A stretch of 64,000 nucleotides of DNA from Asaia bogorensis (GTDB lineage Bacteria; Pseudomonadota; Alphaproteobacteria; Acetobacterales; Acetobacteraceae). The position numbers and the translations under genes are program-made. Below the pieces are notes generated by a model. That model was not told the DNA's origin, did no database searches, and worked only from the letters and a program-made list of their open reading frames with translations. Of this stretch, positions 54,057 to 63,172 are shown piece by piece; within the stretch, counting starts at the first letter, position 1, and every line of letters starts with the position of its first letter. The stretch spans positions 120,893-184,892 of the forward strand of contig CAMBMS010000004.1 in the NCBI GenBank assembly GCA_945868845.1. The letters are read 5' to 3'.

Positions 54057-54257
54057 GTGAACTGCCCCCGCTGGCGTATCCTGCGCGACCTACCGATGGA
54101 TGATTTGATGCGTCGCGTTGGCGCGGAGGGGCTGTTGGGCGACGTGGCGGCCCACCGGCTGTGTCAGACCTGCGGAACGGAGCCATCCCGGGTGAAGTTG
54201 GCGGATGGCATCGAGGAATCCGCGAGGGTGGTGCGATCAGTGATTCTGGTGGGGTGA
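54057..54257 (+). CDS. Small hypothetical protein, possible decayed zinc ribbon
   Basis: 66 aa, reading MNCPRWRILRDLPMDDLMRR then CQTCGTEPSRVKLADG. One CXXC survives at the middle; the first pair appears reduced to CPRW. Resembles small accessory-region proteins with two CXXC pairs, but I cannot name it. GTG start without a clear ribosome site; may be a remnant. The rest of 53907-54355 shows nothing. Confidence 0.35.
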   Translation: MNCPRWRILRDLPMDDLMRRVGAEGLLGDVAAHRLCQTCGTEPSRVKLADGIEESARVVRSVILVG

Positions 54258-54355
54258 CCTGACTGCATAATTGGTGGCGCGAGCGGGCAGGCCGCCCATG
54301 CAGCGCGCGGCATCCGGCGGGGAGCGAGCGCTTCCCCGCTAGGCCGCACGCCGAG

Positions 54356-55951
54356 CTAGCGCTTCAGCGCTAAGTCCTCAAACCGGAAGCTGTTGTAGAT
54401 GCTGTTCAGTGCCGGAGTCCAGCCGCTGACATTGGGGTTCCAGCACGTGCCCCCCTTGGTGTGCAGCACAATCGGCCGCGCCACGTCCACCTGTAACTGC
54501 CGGTCGATCTCCCACACCAGCTTGCGCCGCTTTTCCAGATCGGTCTCGCTGGATTGCTGCACAAACAGCTTCTCCAAATCCCGGTTGCAGTACAAGGAGA
54601 AATTTCGTTCAGACCCGCAGCCGTAATTCTCGAAGAAGTTCTGGTCAGGCTCGTCGATCGAGGAGCCGGTCAGGTTCAGCCCCACGGAATAATCCTTACG
54701 CACGATCTTCGGTACCCATTGCGCCGTGTCGATCGGTTCCAGCTCGCCGGCGATATATATCTCCTTCAGATGGTCGATCAGGATCACTGCCGGATCCCGA
54801 TAGGACGCAATGTTGCGGGTAGAAACCTTCAACGTCAGCGGGTTGTTCGGCCCATAACCGAACTTTTTCATGATCTCGCGCGCTTCCGTCCGATTCTTCG
54901 CCACGTCCGGGTTGTAGCCGGGGATCGTCTGCAGGATTTCCTTCGGCATGCCCCACACGCCATCCGGCGGCGGCAGCATCGCCCCGCCGATCCCCGCATC
55001 ACCCTCATACAGAATTTCCACGAAGGCTTTGCGATCTAAGGTCAGCGCCATGGCTCGACGAATTTCGGGATTGTCGAACGGCGCGCGCTCGCGGTTAACG
55101 ATCAGGTTGACGCTGACATTGGTGGGCAAATAATGGCACACCGCACTCGGTGACTGGGCCTTAATGTCCCGGGTCAGCGGGGCATTCATCTCATAGGGAA
55201 ACGTCATATCCACCTTGCCGGCGATAAAGGCCAGCATGGCGGTGGAACGATTGTTTATGATCGTATATTCGATCCCATCCAGATAGGGCCGCCCCGGCAC
55301 CCAATAATTCGCGTTGCGTGCCAGCCGGATCACCTCGTTCACCTTGAACTCCACGAACTTGAACGGTCCGGTCCCGATCGGATTGGTGCGCATGCTGGCG
55401 GCATTCACATGGCAGGGATAGATCGGCGTATAGCCCGCCGCCAGCATGGAAATCAGCGAGGGCTGCGGTCGCTCCAGAGTGAAAACTACCTCCGTATTGC
55501 CGTTCGCCTTCACGTCCTTCACGTTGGCATACCATCCCCTGCGGGGGTTGCTGCGGAACCGGTCCGTGCCGGTGGCGCGCAACAAATCCATCGTGCACAA
55601 CACATCCTTGGCGGTAAAGGCTTGCCCATCATGCCACTTCACCCCCTCGCGCAGATTAAACGTGACCACGGTCTTATCCGCGTTCCATGCCCAGCTCGTC
55701 GCCAGTTCCGGCTCGATCGTGTCGGCTGTGTTCCGCTCCGTGTGCTGCTTGAAGCGCACCAAATTGTTGAACAGCCCCATGAACGGGACGATAACGGAAT
55801 TCGTGGACGCCTCGTGGATCGAGGCATTGGCCGGGCTATCGCGGTGATGCATCCGCAGGATACCGCCCTGTTTGGGCTCCTGCGCCTCCGCCCCCAACGG
55901 CGCCAGCAACATCGTCGCCAGACCACCTACCAACCAGGTTTTCCAGCCCAT
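54356..55951 (-). CDS. ABC transporter substrate-binding protein, family 5 (DppA/OppA-like)
   Basis: 531 aa periplasmic. Signal peptide MGWKTWLVGGLATMLLAPLGAEA, then KQGGILRMHHRDSPANASIHEA, GVKWHDGQAFTAKDVL and YVLP-like peptide-binding motifs of the SBP_bac_5 fold (GTGPFKFVEFKVNEVIRLARN; AMALTLDRKAF). ATG 55951 follows GGGAGG. No permease or ATPase genes are adjacent, so its transporter is elsewhere or missing. Ligand unknown: peptides, nickel, or other small solutes. Confidence 0.87.
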   Translation of the reverse strand: MGWKTWLVGGLATMLLAPLGAEAQEPKQGGILRMHHRDSPANASIHEASTNSVIVPFMGLFNNLVRFKQHTERNTADTIEPELATSWAWNADKTVVTFNLREGVKWHDGQAFTAKDVLCTMDLLRATGTDRFRSNPRRGWYANVKDVKANGNTEVVFTLERPQPSLISMLAAGYTPIYPCHVNAASMRTNPIGTGPFKFVEFKVNEVIRLARNANYWVPGRPYLDGIEYTIINNRSTAMLAFIAGKVDMTFPYEMNAPLTRDIKAQSPSAVCHYLPTNVSVNLIVNRERAPFDNPEIRRAMALTLDRKAFVEILYEGDAGIGGAMLPPPDGVWGMPKEILQTIPGYNPDVAKNRTEAREIMKKFGYGPNNPLTLKVSTRNIASYRDPAVILIDHLKEIYIAGELEPIDTAQWVPKIVRKDYSVGLNLTGSSIDEPDQNFFENYGCGSERNFSLYCNRDLEKLFVQQSSETDLEKRRKLVWEIDRQLQVDVARPIVLHTKGGTCWNPNVSGWTPALNSIYNSFRFEDLALKR

Positions 55952-56028
55952 CACTTGCCTCCCATTGGCACCGTCTTCCGCGGTGCCCTGATAACCTACC
56001 CCGTTTGGCCCCTCCCTACCGGTCTGGA

Positions 56029-56113
56029 GCCAGATACTCAAAACGGTAGTTGATGCTCAAACGGTAATTATTTTAGATATTATTCAGGGCCGATGTCCAG
56101 CTACTCACACGGG
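56029..56113 (-). pseudogene. Tail fragment of a paralogous substrate-binding protein
   Basis: Minus strand: VSSWTSALNNI, TAA, NNYR..NYRFEYLA. The intact gene just downstream ends VSGWTPALNSIYNSFRFEDLALKR, so this is the last about 25 codons of a tandem copy. It holds a stop and an internal small duplication. 56114-56374 shows no gene. Confidence 0.6.
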
Positions 56114-56374
56114 GGGGGGCAAATACTCTGCTCAGGGGCGCAGGCCGCGTGAGAAAATGAACCGCACCCAATTTTCTGAGAGCTCATTTGCTTCATGTCC
56201 GCGGCCTGGACACTCGACGGAGTATGTTCTTTTGAATTTAATCGTAACTGTCCAGGTTGTTGTCCGGCATCGTGATTTTTAGCGGGTTTTCCTGGACGCG
56301 AGGATCTCTTTCCGGTTCAAAAATCGGATGGTTGCTGAATCGCTAAATGTTCCGTCCCGTAAAGACTGATCACG

Positions 56375-56450
56375 CTGATACAGGCGCAGGCGGCGCAAAT
56401 CGCCGCGCCTATTGCTCGGGTTGCGGAACTCGAGCGGCGCTGCGGGCCCG
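56375..56450 (+). mobile_element. IS66-type transposase N-terminal scrap
   Basis: Plus strand: LIQAQAAQIAAPIARVAELERR, a heptad-like coiled coil matching the start of IS66 TnpC proteins (LVA-QAAQIA-L-ARIAELERRL). About 25 codons only, no ends seen; the monooxygenase stop codon is 5 bp further on. Short motif, so moderate. Confidence 0.45.
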
Positions 56451-56454
56451 GCGG

Positions 56455-58095
56455 CTATGTCAGGGAAAGCTCCTGATAACCCCCGGCCGCAACGGTTTCG
56501 CAGCGCAGACGGAACGCCGGGTGGCCGCCACTGTAACGCATGACCCTGCGAACCTCCTTGCCCTCGACGTTGCGGTTGATGCCGGTCATCCAGGAGTCGA
56601 ACTCGTTGAACAGCATACCGTTGTTGGTTTCGATGACGTGATCCGTCCAGGCCTTAGCGGCTTCTGCCGTCGCGTCGATGCGTGTCAGGTCCTGGCCGCG
56701 CGCGTGGCGGATTAGGGCGTTGACCCAGTCCGAAGTGAACTCAACCGCACGTGGAAAATTTCCGAGCCCGGCATGCGGGCCCATGACCATCATGAAATTG
56801 GGGAACCCGTCCACCAGGATACCCAGGAATGTCACCGGCCCGTCCCGCCATTTATCCTTCAGCGACGCCCCCCCGACACCGCGAATATCGATGCGATCGA
56901 AGGCGCCGGTGATCGCGTCGAAGCCGGTTGCATAGATGATCATGTCAAACTCGTAATTGGCATCGGAGGTCCGGATGCCGTCCTGCGTGATGGCCGTGAT
57001 CGGCGTTTCAAGGAGATCGACAAGTTTGACGTTCGGTTGGTTGTAAACCTCGAAATACCCGCTTTCCAGCGGCACGCGCCGCATGCCAAAGCCATGATTT
57101 TTTGGGACGAGCTTTTCCGCAACGGCCTGGTCCTTGACGCGCCCGCGAATCTTGCGCGCGAGGTAGTCCGACATCATCTTGTTGGCCTCGCGGTCCAGCA
57201 GGACATCGCGGAAATTACCCATCCAGATGCCGAAACCTGGTTCGCCATAGCGCTTTTCCCAGAACGCTTCACGTTCCGCATCGGTGACCTCGAATACCGA
57301 ACGGGGGTCAGCAGTATGGATGAAGCAGCCCATAGTTTCCTGACAGCGCGCGAAGATATCGGCATAATTCTCGCGGATCTTCCGCATCTCCTCGGGCGTG
57401 ACCTTGGAGTTGTGCAGGGGTGCCGACCACTGTGCGGTGCGCTGGAACACGGTCAACTGGCCGGCGGTCTTCGCCACTTCCGTGATAGTCTGGATACCGG
57501 TTGCGCCGGTGCCGATCACCGCAACGCGCTTGCCAGCGAAACTGACCGGTTCCTTGGGCCAGTTATGCGTGTGACAGAACTGACCCTTGAAACTCTCGAC
57601 ACCAGGAATCCGCGGCATTGTCGGCGCCGATAGCACGCCGACCGCGGTAATCAACAGCCGCGCCGTGTAATGGCTGCCATCGTTCAATGTGATTTTCCAG
57701 CTTCTGCTGTCTTCCTGGTAATGCGCGGCGGTGACGAGGGTGCTGAACTGAATGTCGCGCCGCAGGTCGAACTTGTCGGTGACGTAGTTCAGGTACCGCT
57801 CGTTTTCCGGCTGGCCGGAAAAATGTTCCTCCCAGTCCCACTCGTCGAGCAACTCCTGGGAGAAGGAGTAGCCATAGGTCCAGCTCTCGGAGTCAAAGCG
57901 CGCCCCAGGATAGCGGTTCCAGTACCAGGTGCCACCCACGCCCGAGCCGGCTTCGAACACCCGCGCCGTCATGCCGAGTTCGCGCAGCCGATAGAGCTGA
58001 TAGAGGCCGGACACGCCCGCGCCGATGACGATTGCATCGAAATCAGGGGTGGTTTTCCCCGACGACTGACGCACGGCTTCCGTTACAACATTCAT
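56455..58095 (-). CDS. Baeyer-Villiger-type flavin monooxygenase
   Basis: 546 aa class B monooxygenase. First Rossmann motif GAGVSGLYQLYRLRELG (about 25-41), the type I BVMO fingerprint FKGQFCHTHNWP (169-180), second Rossmann GTGATGIQTITEV (195-207). Size matches phenylacetone/cyclohexanone monooxygenase. Inserts oxygen next to a ketone to give an ester or lactone using NADPH and O2. The divergent amidohydrolase and luciferase-like enzymes beside it suggest a ketone-ring opening pathway (inference). Confidence 0.9.
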   Translation of the reverse strand: MNVVTEAVRQSSGKTTPDFDAIVIGAGVSGLYQLYRLRELGMTARVFEAGSGVGGTWYWNRYPGARFDSESWTYGYSFSQELLDEWDWEEHFSGQPENERYLNYVTDKFDLRRDIQFSTLVTAAHYQEDSRSWKITLNDGSHYTARLLITAVGVLSAPTMPRIPGVESFKGQFCHTHNWPKEPVSFAGKRVAVIGTGATGIQTITEVAKTAGQLTVFQRTAQWSAPLHNSKVTPEEMRKIRENYADIFARCQETMGCFIHTADPRSVFEVTDAEREAFWEKRYGEPGFGIWMGNFRDVLLDREANKMMSDYLARKIRGRVKDQAVAEKLVPKNHGFGMRRVPLESGYFEVYNQPNVKLVDLLETPITAITQDGIRTSDANYEFDMIIYATGFDAITGAFDRIDIRGVGGASLKDKWRDGPVTFLGILVDGFPNFMMVMGPHAGLGNFPRAVEFTSDWVNALIRHARGQDLTRIDATAEAAKAWTDHVIETNNGMLFNEFDSWMTGINRNVEGKEVRRVMRYSGGHPAFRLRCETVAAGGYQELSLT

Positions 58096-58258
58096 TTCGC
58101 ATTCTCTCTATGGCGGTGTTTTGGGTCGCGCGTCGACGCCAGCGTCGCCGAGTTCTGGGTCCATGGCAAGCCTGGATGGTGTGGGTCGGGGGAGGCGCGG
58201 ACTCGCCGCCCCGCGCTGGTCGCGTTACGGTGTTTTGGAACGCAATGTCAGGAGGGTC

Positions 58259-59392
58259 ATGCCAATGACACGGAGCTATAATGTTGTGGACGCCGATGGC
58301 CACATTCTCGAGCCACTTACCCTATGGGATGATTATATCGACCCCGCGTTCCGTGAGCGCCGGCCAAAGTTCGTCATTGACGGTAATGGTAAGGAACGGC
58401 TTACCGTTGAGGACAAGCTGCTGGGCAATCCGCGCGGCATTGGCAGCCTCGGCTCGGTCGGCGTGCGGCAGGGCGAGGTCAGGCTCGACAGCCTGAAATA
58501 CGCCGACGGATGCAAGGGCGGGTTCGACCCGCACGCCCGCATCCCCGATATGGAACTTGACGGGATCGACGCGGCATTCCTCTACCCCAGCCTTGGCCTG
58601 TTCACCGGGGCGGTCGAGGCCCCCGATCTGGCTGGCGCAATGTGCCGCGCCTACAACCGTTGGCTGGCGGATTACTGCAAGCCATACCCCGACCGGCTGT
58701 TCGGGGTCGCGATGCTGCCGATGCAGTCGGTCGAGCTTGCGATGGCCGAGATGCGCTTTGCGCGCGAGAAGCTGGGGATGCGCGGCGGATTTTTGCGGCC
58801 GAACCCGTATCACGGCAAAAAAATGCTCAGCGACCTGATATACGAGCCGTTCTGGCAATTGGCCGAAGACCTCGATTTCTCCATCGGGTTTCACGAGGGG
58901 TCGACCAATGCGATGCCGACCGTAGGCGTCGACCGTTTTGAGAACGACCGGGCGGCACGGCATATGATCTCGCACACGATGGAGATGATGCTGGTGGCTC
59001 TCAGCGTGATCTGGGGCGGTGTCGTGGACCGTCACCCGAAACTGCGCGTCGCCTTCCTCGAGTCCGGCGGGGGCTGGATCGCGCCGTGGCTGGACCGCAT
59101 GGATCGGCATTTTGACGATAAAGGATTCAATGATACCGCGCCGAAAATGCGCCCGAGCGAACTGTTCCAGCGCAATTGCTGGATCTCCTTCGAGCCGGTA
59201 GAGAACAGCATCGCCGTGCTGGCCGATTATATTGGTCCGCACAAGATCATGTGGGCGACGGATTATCCGCACCAAGACGGGTTCTTCCCGGGCGCGCCAC
59301 AGATGGTCCGCGATCGGCTAGGGCCGTTATCCAGCGAGGCAAAGTATCAGGTGATGGCAGGGGGCGCACTCGGTTTTTACGGCGTGCACTGA
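58259..59392 (+). CDS. Amidohydrolase-2 (ACMSD-like) metal-dependent hydrolase
   Basis: 377 aa TIM-barrel. N-terminal VVDADGHILEPLTLWDDYID is the metal-binding D-A-D-G-H motif; further ligand candidates are HEG at about 235, HPKLRVAFLESGGGWIAPWLDRMDRH and the ATDYPHQDG catalytic Asp region. Members cleave C-C or C-N bonds, including decarboxylations. ATG 58259 follows GGAGG. Starts divergently from the BVMO (163 bp). Confidence 0.85.
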   Translation: MPMTRSYNVVDADGHILEPLTLWDDYIDPAFRERRPKFVIDGNGKERLTVEDKLLGNPRGIGSLGSVGVRQGEVRLDSLKYADGCKGGFDPHARIPDMELDGIDAAFLYPSLGLFTGAVEAPDLAGAMCRAYNRWLADYCKPYPDRLFGVAMLPMQSVELAMAEMRFAREKLGMRGGFLRPNPYHGKKMLSDLIYEPFWQLAEDLDFSIGFHEGSTNAMPTVGVDRFENDRAARHMISHTMEMMLVALSVIWGGVVDRHPKLRVAFLESGGGWIAPWLDRMDRHFDDKGFNDTAPKMRPSELFQRNCWISFEPVENSIAVLADYIGPHKIMWATDYPHQDGFFPGAPQMVRDRLGPLSSEAKYQVMAGGALGFYGVH

Positions 59393-59470
59393 GGTCAGAC
59401 TGCCGCTTCCCGACCGGACGCGGGTGGTCTGTATGTGGCGAGAGACATGGTAGTGTGAAAAGGAGAATGG

Positions 59471-60346
59471 ATGATGAAAGCTGGTGTGGTTTATCCGCAG
59501 ATCGAACTCGGCGGCGATACAGGGGCGGTTAAGGCGTTTGCCCAGGCGGCGGAAGACCTGGGTTACGACCATATTGTAATCTACGATCACGTCCTCGGCG
59601 CCGTTCATGCCGGCAGGGAACCGAAATTGACCGGCCCTTACAAGGAAAGTGATCCATTCCACGAGCCGTTGGTCACTTACGCTTACCTCGCGGGCATCAC
59701 CAAGAAGCTGGAATTGGCAACGGGTGTGATCATTCTGCCGCAGCGGCAGACGGCTCTGTTCGCCAAACAGGCCGCGGATGTTGACTTATTCTCGGACGGC
59801 CGGCTGCGCCTGGGCGTCGGGGTTGGCTGGAACTGGGTGGAGTATGACGGCCTCGAAATGTCCGGACATTTCCGCCGCCGTGGCAAGCGCCAGGAGCACC
59901 AGATCGCCTTACTTCGTAAGCTGTGGGAACAGCCGGTCGTTGATCATGCGGACCCGGACCACCGGATCGACCGGGCCGGAATATCGCCGCGCCCGAAACG
60001 GCAAATCCCGATCTGGCTGGGCGGCTTCAGCGACGTCGCGTACGACCGGGCGGCCAGGATCGGGGACGGCTTCATGTTTTCGGGCCGGACGCAGACCGAA
60101 GCGGTGCAGATTAAGGCGAAGATCACGACCAGGCTGCGCGCGCTGGGAAGGGATGCCGACGCATTCGGCTTCGAAGCCATTCAACAATATAGCCGCGGGG
60201 ACAACCAATGGCCCGGCGATATCGCGGCGTGGCGCGCGGCGCGGGGGAGCCACATATCGGTCGTGACGATGGGCGCCAACCTCACCACGGTGGACGGCCA
60301 TATCGATGCCATTCGGCGTTGGCGAGGGGTCTACGACACGGTCTGA
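59471..60346 (+). CDS. Luciferase-like oxidoreductase of the TIGR03619 (F420-type) group
   Basis: 291 aa. MKAGVVYPQIELGGDTGAVKAFAQAAEDLGYDHIVIYDHV, ELATGVIILPQRQTALFAKQAADVDLFSDGRLRLGVGVGWN. These are standard for LLM TIM-barrel enzymes, and the group is usually annotated F420-dependent. Whether the host makes F420 cannot be seen; FMN is an alternative. Follows the amidohydrolase by 78 bp. Confidence 0.83.
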   Translation: MMKAGVVYPQIELGGDTGAVKAFAQAAEDLGYDHIVIYDHVLGAVHAGREPKLTGPYKESDPFHEPLVTYAYLAGITKKLELATGVIILPQRQTALFAKQAADVDLFSDGRLRLGVGVGWNWVEYDGLEMSGHFRRRGKRQEHQIALLRKLWEQPVVDHADPDHRIDRAGISPRPKRQIPIWLGGFSDVAYDRAARIGDGFMFSGRTQTEAVQIKAKITTRLRALGRDADAFGFEAIQQYSRGDNQWPGDIAAWRAARGSHISVVTMGANLTTVDGHIDAIRRWRGVYDTV

Positions 60347-60396
60347 CCGAAGCAAGCCGCGCCGATAGAGCATGCGCCGCTGACGCTCGGGTCGGC

Positions 60397-60469
60397 CACC
60401 AGCCCGCTCCCCACCCGGCCACCCAACGACAGTATGCTAATGGGTGGCCGGGTGGGGAGCGGGCTGGTG
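60397..60469. repeat. Perfect 29-bp inverted repeat with 15-nt loop
   Basis: Arm 60397-60425 (CACCAGCCCGCTCCCCACCC, continuing to CCACCCA) is exactly complementary to 60441-60469. The loop is 60426-60440. It is not followed by a T-run, so it is not a normal intrinsic terminator. It sits between two luciferase-like genes in the 271-bp gap 60347-60617, which otherwise shows nothing. Confidence 0.9.
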
Positions 60470-60617
60470 CCGGACTTAAACGGACCCAACTCCCCCGGTT
60501 GCCTGCGCGCTGATGTGGCCTTAGCCTCATTGCATTCGTTGGTGACGAGCGGGGTGAGGGGTTGGGCTGGGTCGCCCCGTCGGCCTGAACGTTGCTCCGT
60601 CGGAAAGGGAGTTCGCC

Positions 60618-61862
60618 ATGCACTTGATGTACTTCACGGAACAGCCGATGTCGGCCTATGACGCTAAGGCCGGCCTGGATTTCGGTGCCACCGCGCTGAT
60701 GTTCTCAAACAAGCACTTCGATCCGGTCGCCGGCAGCCGCCTGTATAATGAATATCTTGAGCACTACATCCTGGCCGATGAGTTGGGTATCGACGGGATC
60801 ATGCTGAACGAGCATCACAATGCCCCGTTCTGCATGCAGGCTAGAGCCAATATTTTTGCCTCGGCCCTGGCCGCCGCCACCAAGAACTGCAAGATCGTCA
60901 TGCTCGGCAATCCGCTGCCCGCTTGGGACAACCCGGTGCAGCTCTCCGAAGAGCTGTCGATGATCGACATGCTGTCGAAAGGGCGGCTGGTGTCCGGCTT
61001 CGTCCGCGGCGGCGGGCAGGAGCAGCTGGCTGGCGGCATCAACCCTGCCTTCAACCGCGAGCGGTTCGAGGAAGCGCACGACCTGATCGTCAAGAGCTGG
61101 ACGCAACCCGGCCCGTTCCGGTGGGAGGGCACCCACTACCAGCAGCGCGTGGTGAACCCCTGGACCATGCCGCTGCAGAAGCCGCACCCGCGTATCTGGA
61201 TTCCCGGCGTGATCAGCAAGGAAACCATCATCTGGGCGGCACAACACGGCTATCCCTACATCGCGCTGAACACGCCGGTGGACCGAACGCGACAGATCTG
61301 GGACCTGTACGACGCCGCTGCGGCTAAGGTCGGGTTCCAGGGCGGCTCCGACTATCACGGCCTGCTGAAGCAAATCCACGTTGCCGAGACCGAGGAAAAG
61401 GCGATCGAGAACGCCCGGCAATTCATGTGGATGCAGGGCGAGTTCACCGGCCTCGCGCACCCGGTCTGGAGCACACCCGCCGGCTATGGCAGCCCGGACA
61501 ACCGCCGCGCCTTCGTTGAATTCGCCACTGGCCGCTCCACGAGCCCGCGCTATCGCCCGGCGTTGGAGAAACAGATGGAGGAGCTGATGATCATCGCCGG
61601 CACGCCGAAGCAGGTGATTGCGAAGCTACGAATCCTGCTGGAGGAAACGCGGCCGGGCATCCTGGCGTTCTGGGGCAATGACGGCACCGTTTCGAACGCG
61701 GACACCAAGACCTGCATCCGCCTGTTGGGCACGGAAGTGTTCCCCGCGGTGCGCGAGATCGCGAAGGAGCTGGACCTGAAAAGCCCGTTCGAAACGAACC
61801 AGCCGGTCAGTGTGAAGTATCGGCATGGCAACATGGATTCCGCGCGAACGGCGGCGGAATAA
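60618..61862 (+). CDS. LLM-class flavin-dependent monooxygenase
   Basis: 414 aa. YILADELGIDGIMLNEHHNAPFCMQARANIFASALAAATKN and SEELSMIDMLSKGRLVSGFVRGG are bacterial-luciferase-like; the NEHHN motif is typical of the family. Requires FMNH2 from a reductase. Likely oxidises or desulfonates a small organic; not determinable. ATG 60618 after GGAAAGGGAG. Confidence 0.87.
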   Translation: MHLMYFTEQPMSAYDAKAGLDFGATALMFSNKHFDPVAGSRLYNEYLEHYILADELGIDGIMLNEHHNAPFCMQARANIFASALAAATKNCKIVMLGNPLPAWDNPVQLSEELSMIDMLSKGRLVSGFVRGGGQEQLAGGINPAFNRERFEEAHDLIVKSWTQPGPFRWEGTHYQQRVVNPWTMPLQKPHPRIWIPGVISKETIIWAAQHGYPYIALNTPVDRTRQIWDLYDAAAAKVGFQGGSDYHGLLKQIHVAETEEKAIENARQFMWMQGEFTGLAHPVWSTPAGYGSPDNRRAFVEFATGRSTSPRYRPALEKQMEELMIIAGTPKQVIAKLRILLEETRPGILAFWGNDGTVSNADTKTCIRLLGTEVFPAVREIAKELDLKSPFETNQPVSVKYRHGNMDSARTAAE

Positions 61863-62247
61863 TTACCGCCGACGCGCGGTCGGATGGCGATGCGTGCGGG
61901 AACCGCGTAGCCACTAATCTGCCATCAGAAATATAGCCGTTAAAAGGTGGTGGCATTTTTCGCCACCGCTAGGGAGGCGGTGCCCAATGATTTATCTGCC
62001 CGGTCGCATAGTCGGCGCTCATGGTTGAGCCATAATAGGATAGCCCAGACCTGCCGCAACTTCGATGCGTGCTTGGCAGCGACCACGCCGCCGCGGCCAG
62101 TTGGACAGTTTTTCTTAAAGATAATAAACGGGCCGCAAGGAAGATTTGGATCCACGCATCCTCGCTCGGGTCGATCCCCGCGTGGGCGTGTTCTTTCCCC
62201 AGAGCAGGATTACCCTCAGCCAGCGACATCGAAAAGGGAACGCATCC
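61863..62247. other. Intergenic region with no recognised gene
   Basis: A 71-codon minus-strand frame at 61940-62155 (AAKHASKLRQVWAILLWLNH) looks like a transposon-derived scrap, but I cannot assign it. A small imperfect hairpin GGTGGTGGC-ATTTTTC-GCCACCGC lies at 61946-61969. The leader of the next SDR is at the right end. Confidence 0.4.
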
Positions 62248-63084
62248 ATGACCGACGCGCCATTGCAGCAGAACGGATCATTGGCCATCGTCACGGGCGC
62301 CGCGCGCGGCATCGGCGCGGCTATCGCGGGGCGCTTCTCTGACGCGGGATACGCCGTCGCCCTATGGGACTTCAATGGCGAGGGTGCGGCGGAGGAAGCG
62401 GCACGGCTCCGTGCTGGAGGCCGCAAGGCAATCTCAGCCAAGGTTGATGTCGCGGACGAGGCGATGGTGGACGCTGCCGCCAGAGCCGCGGAATGGGCCT
62501 TCGGTATGCCGGCCGTGCTCGTCAACAACGCCGCCATCCGCCACCGGGCGCCGCTTGAGGCGTTGTCGCGGGTCGCCTGGGACCGTGAGATTGCGACCAA
62601 CCTGACTGGTGTCTTCGTATGCACGCAGATCGTCGGGCGGCGCATGCTCGCCATCGGCAAGGGTACAATCGTGAACATCGCCTCCATGGCGGGCACTTAC
62701 GGACAGGCGATGCGTGGTGCCTACACGCCGGCCAAGGCGGGGGTTATCGGGCTCACGAGCCTGACGGCCGTTGAATGGGGTGGACGCGGTATCCGTTGCA
62801 ACGCCATTAGCCCCGGCATGATCTCGACCCCGGCCCATGCCGAGGCCTATGGCGATATTACCCTGAGAGAAGCCCGCGAAGCGATGGTCCCGCTGGCGCG
62901 CATCGGCAGTGGTGAGGATATTGCCGACGTCGCCGTCTTCCTGGCATCGGACGCCTCCCGTTACATCAATGGGGCGAATATTCCCGTCGACGGGGGCGTC
63001 ACGAAAGCCCTGATCGGGCTCATGCCGATGCCGGCGGGTAACGGCGAGATAAAGACGACGCTCGAGCAGCTTAGATTGCGTTGA
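62248..63084 (+). CDS. SDR family oxidoreductase
   Basis: 278 aa. IVTGAARGIGAAIAG (about 14-28), NNAA, catalytic YTPAK (GAYTPAKAG) and NIPVDGGVTKAL. C-terminus extends 25 residues beyond the common SDR core. Probably the alcohol-oxidising step of the monooxygenase-linked cluster. ATG 62248. Confidence 0.86.
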   Translation: MTDAPLQQNGSLAIVTGAARGIGAAIAGRFSDAGYAVALWDFNGEGAAEEAARLRAGGRKAISAKVDVADEAMVDAAARAAEWAFGMPAVLVNNAAIRHRAPLEALSRVAWDREIATNLTGVFVCTQIVGRRMLAIGKGTIVNIASMAGTYGQAMRGAYTPAKAGVIGLTSLTAVEWGGRGIRCNAISPGMISTPAHAEAYGDITLREAREAMVPLARIGSGEDIADVAVFLASDASRYINGANIPVDGGVTKALIGLMPMPAGNGEIKTTLEQLRLR

Positions 63085-63172
63085 AAAACGTCTTACGTGG
63101 CCGCGCGGGCGACAGGGGAGATCGGCTCGGAGGAGTGACCCCGCATCGGTAGGGGGCAGTCGAACCTCCAGG

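Noticed and set aside
60397..60469. 29-bp inverted repeat as an intrinsic terminator
   Set aside because: No T-run follows either arm, and the stem is much longer than usual terminators, so I list it as a repeat.
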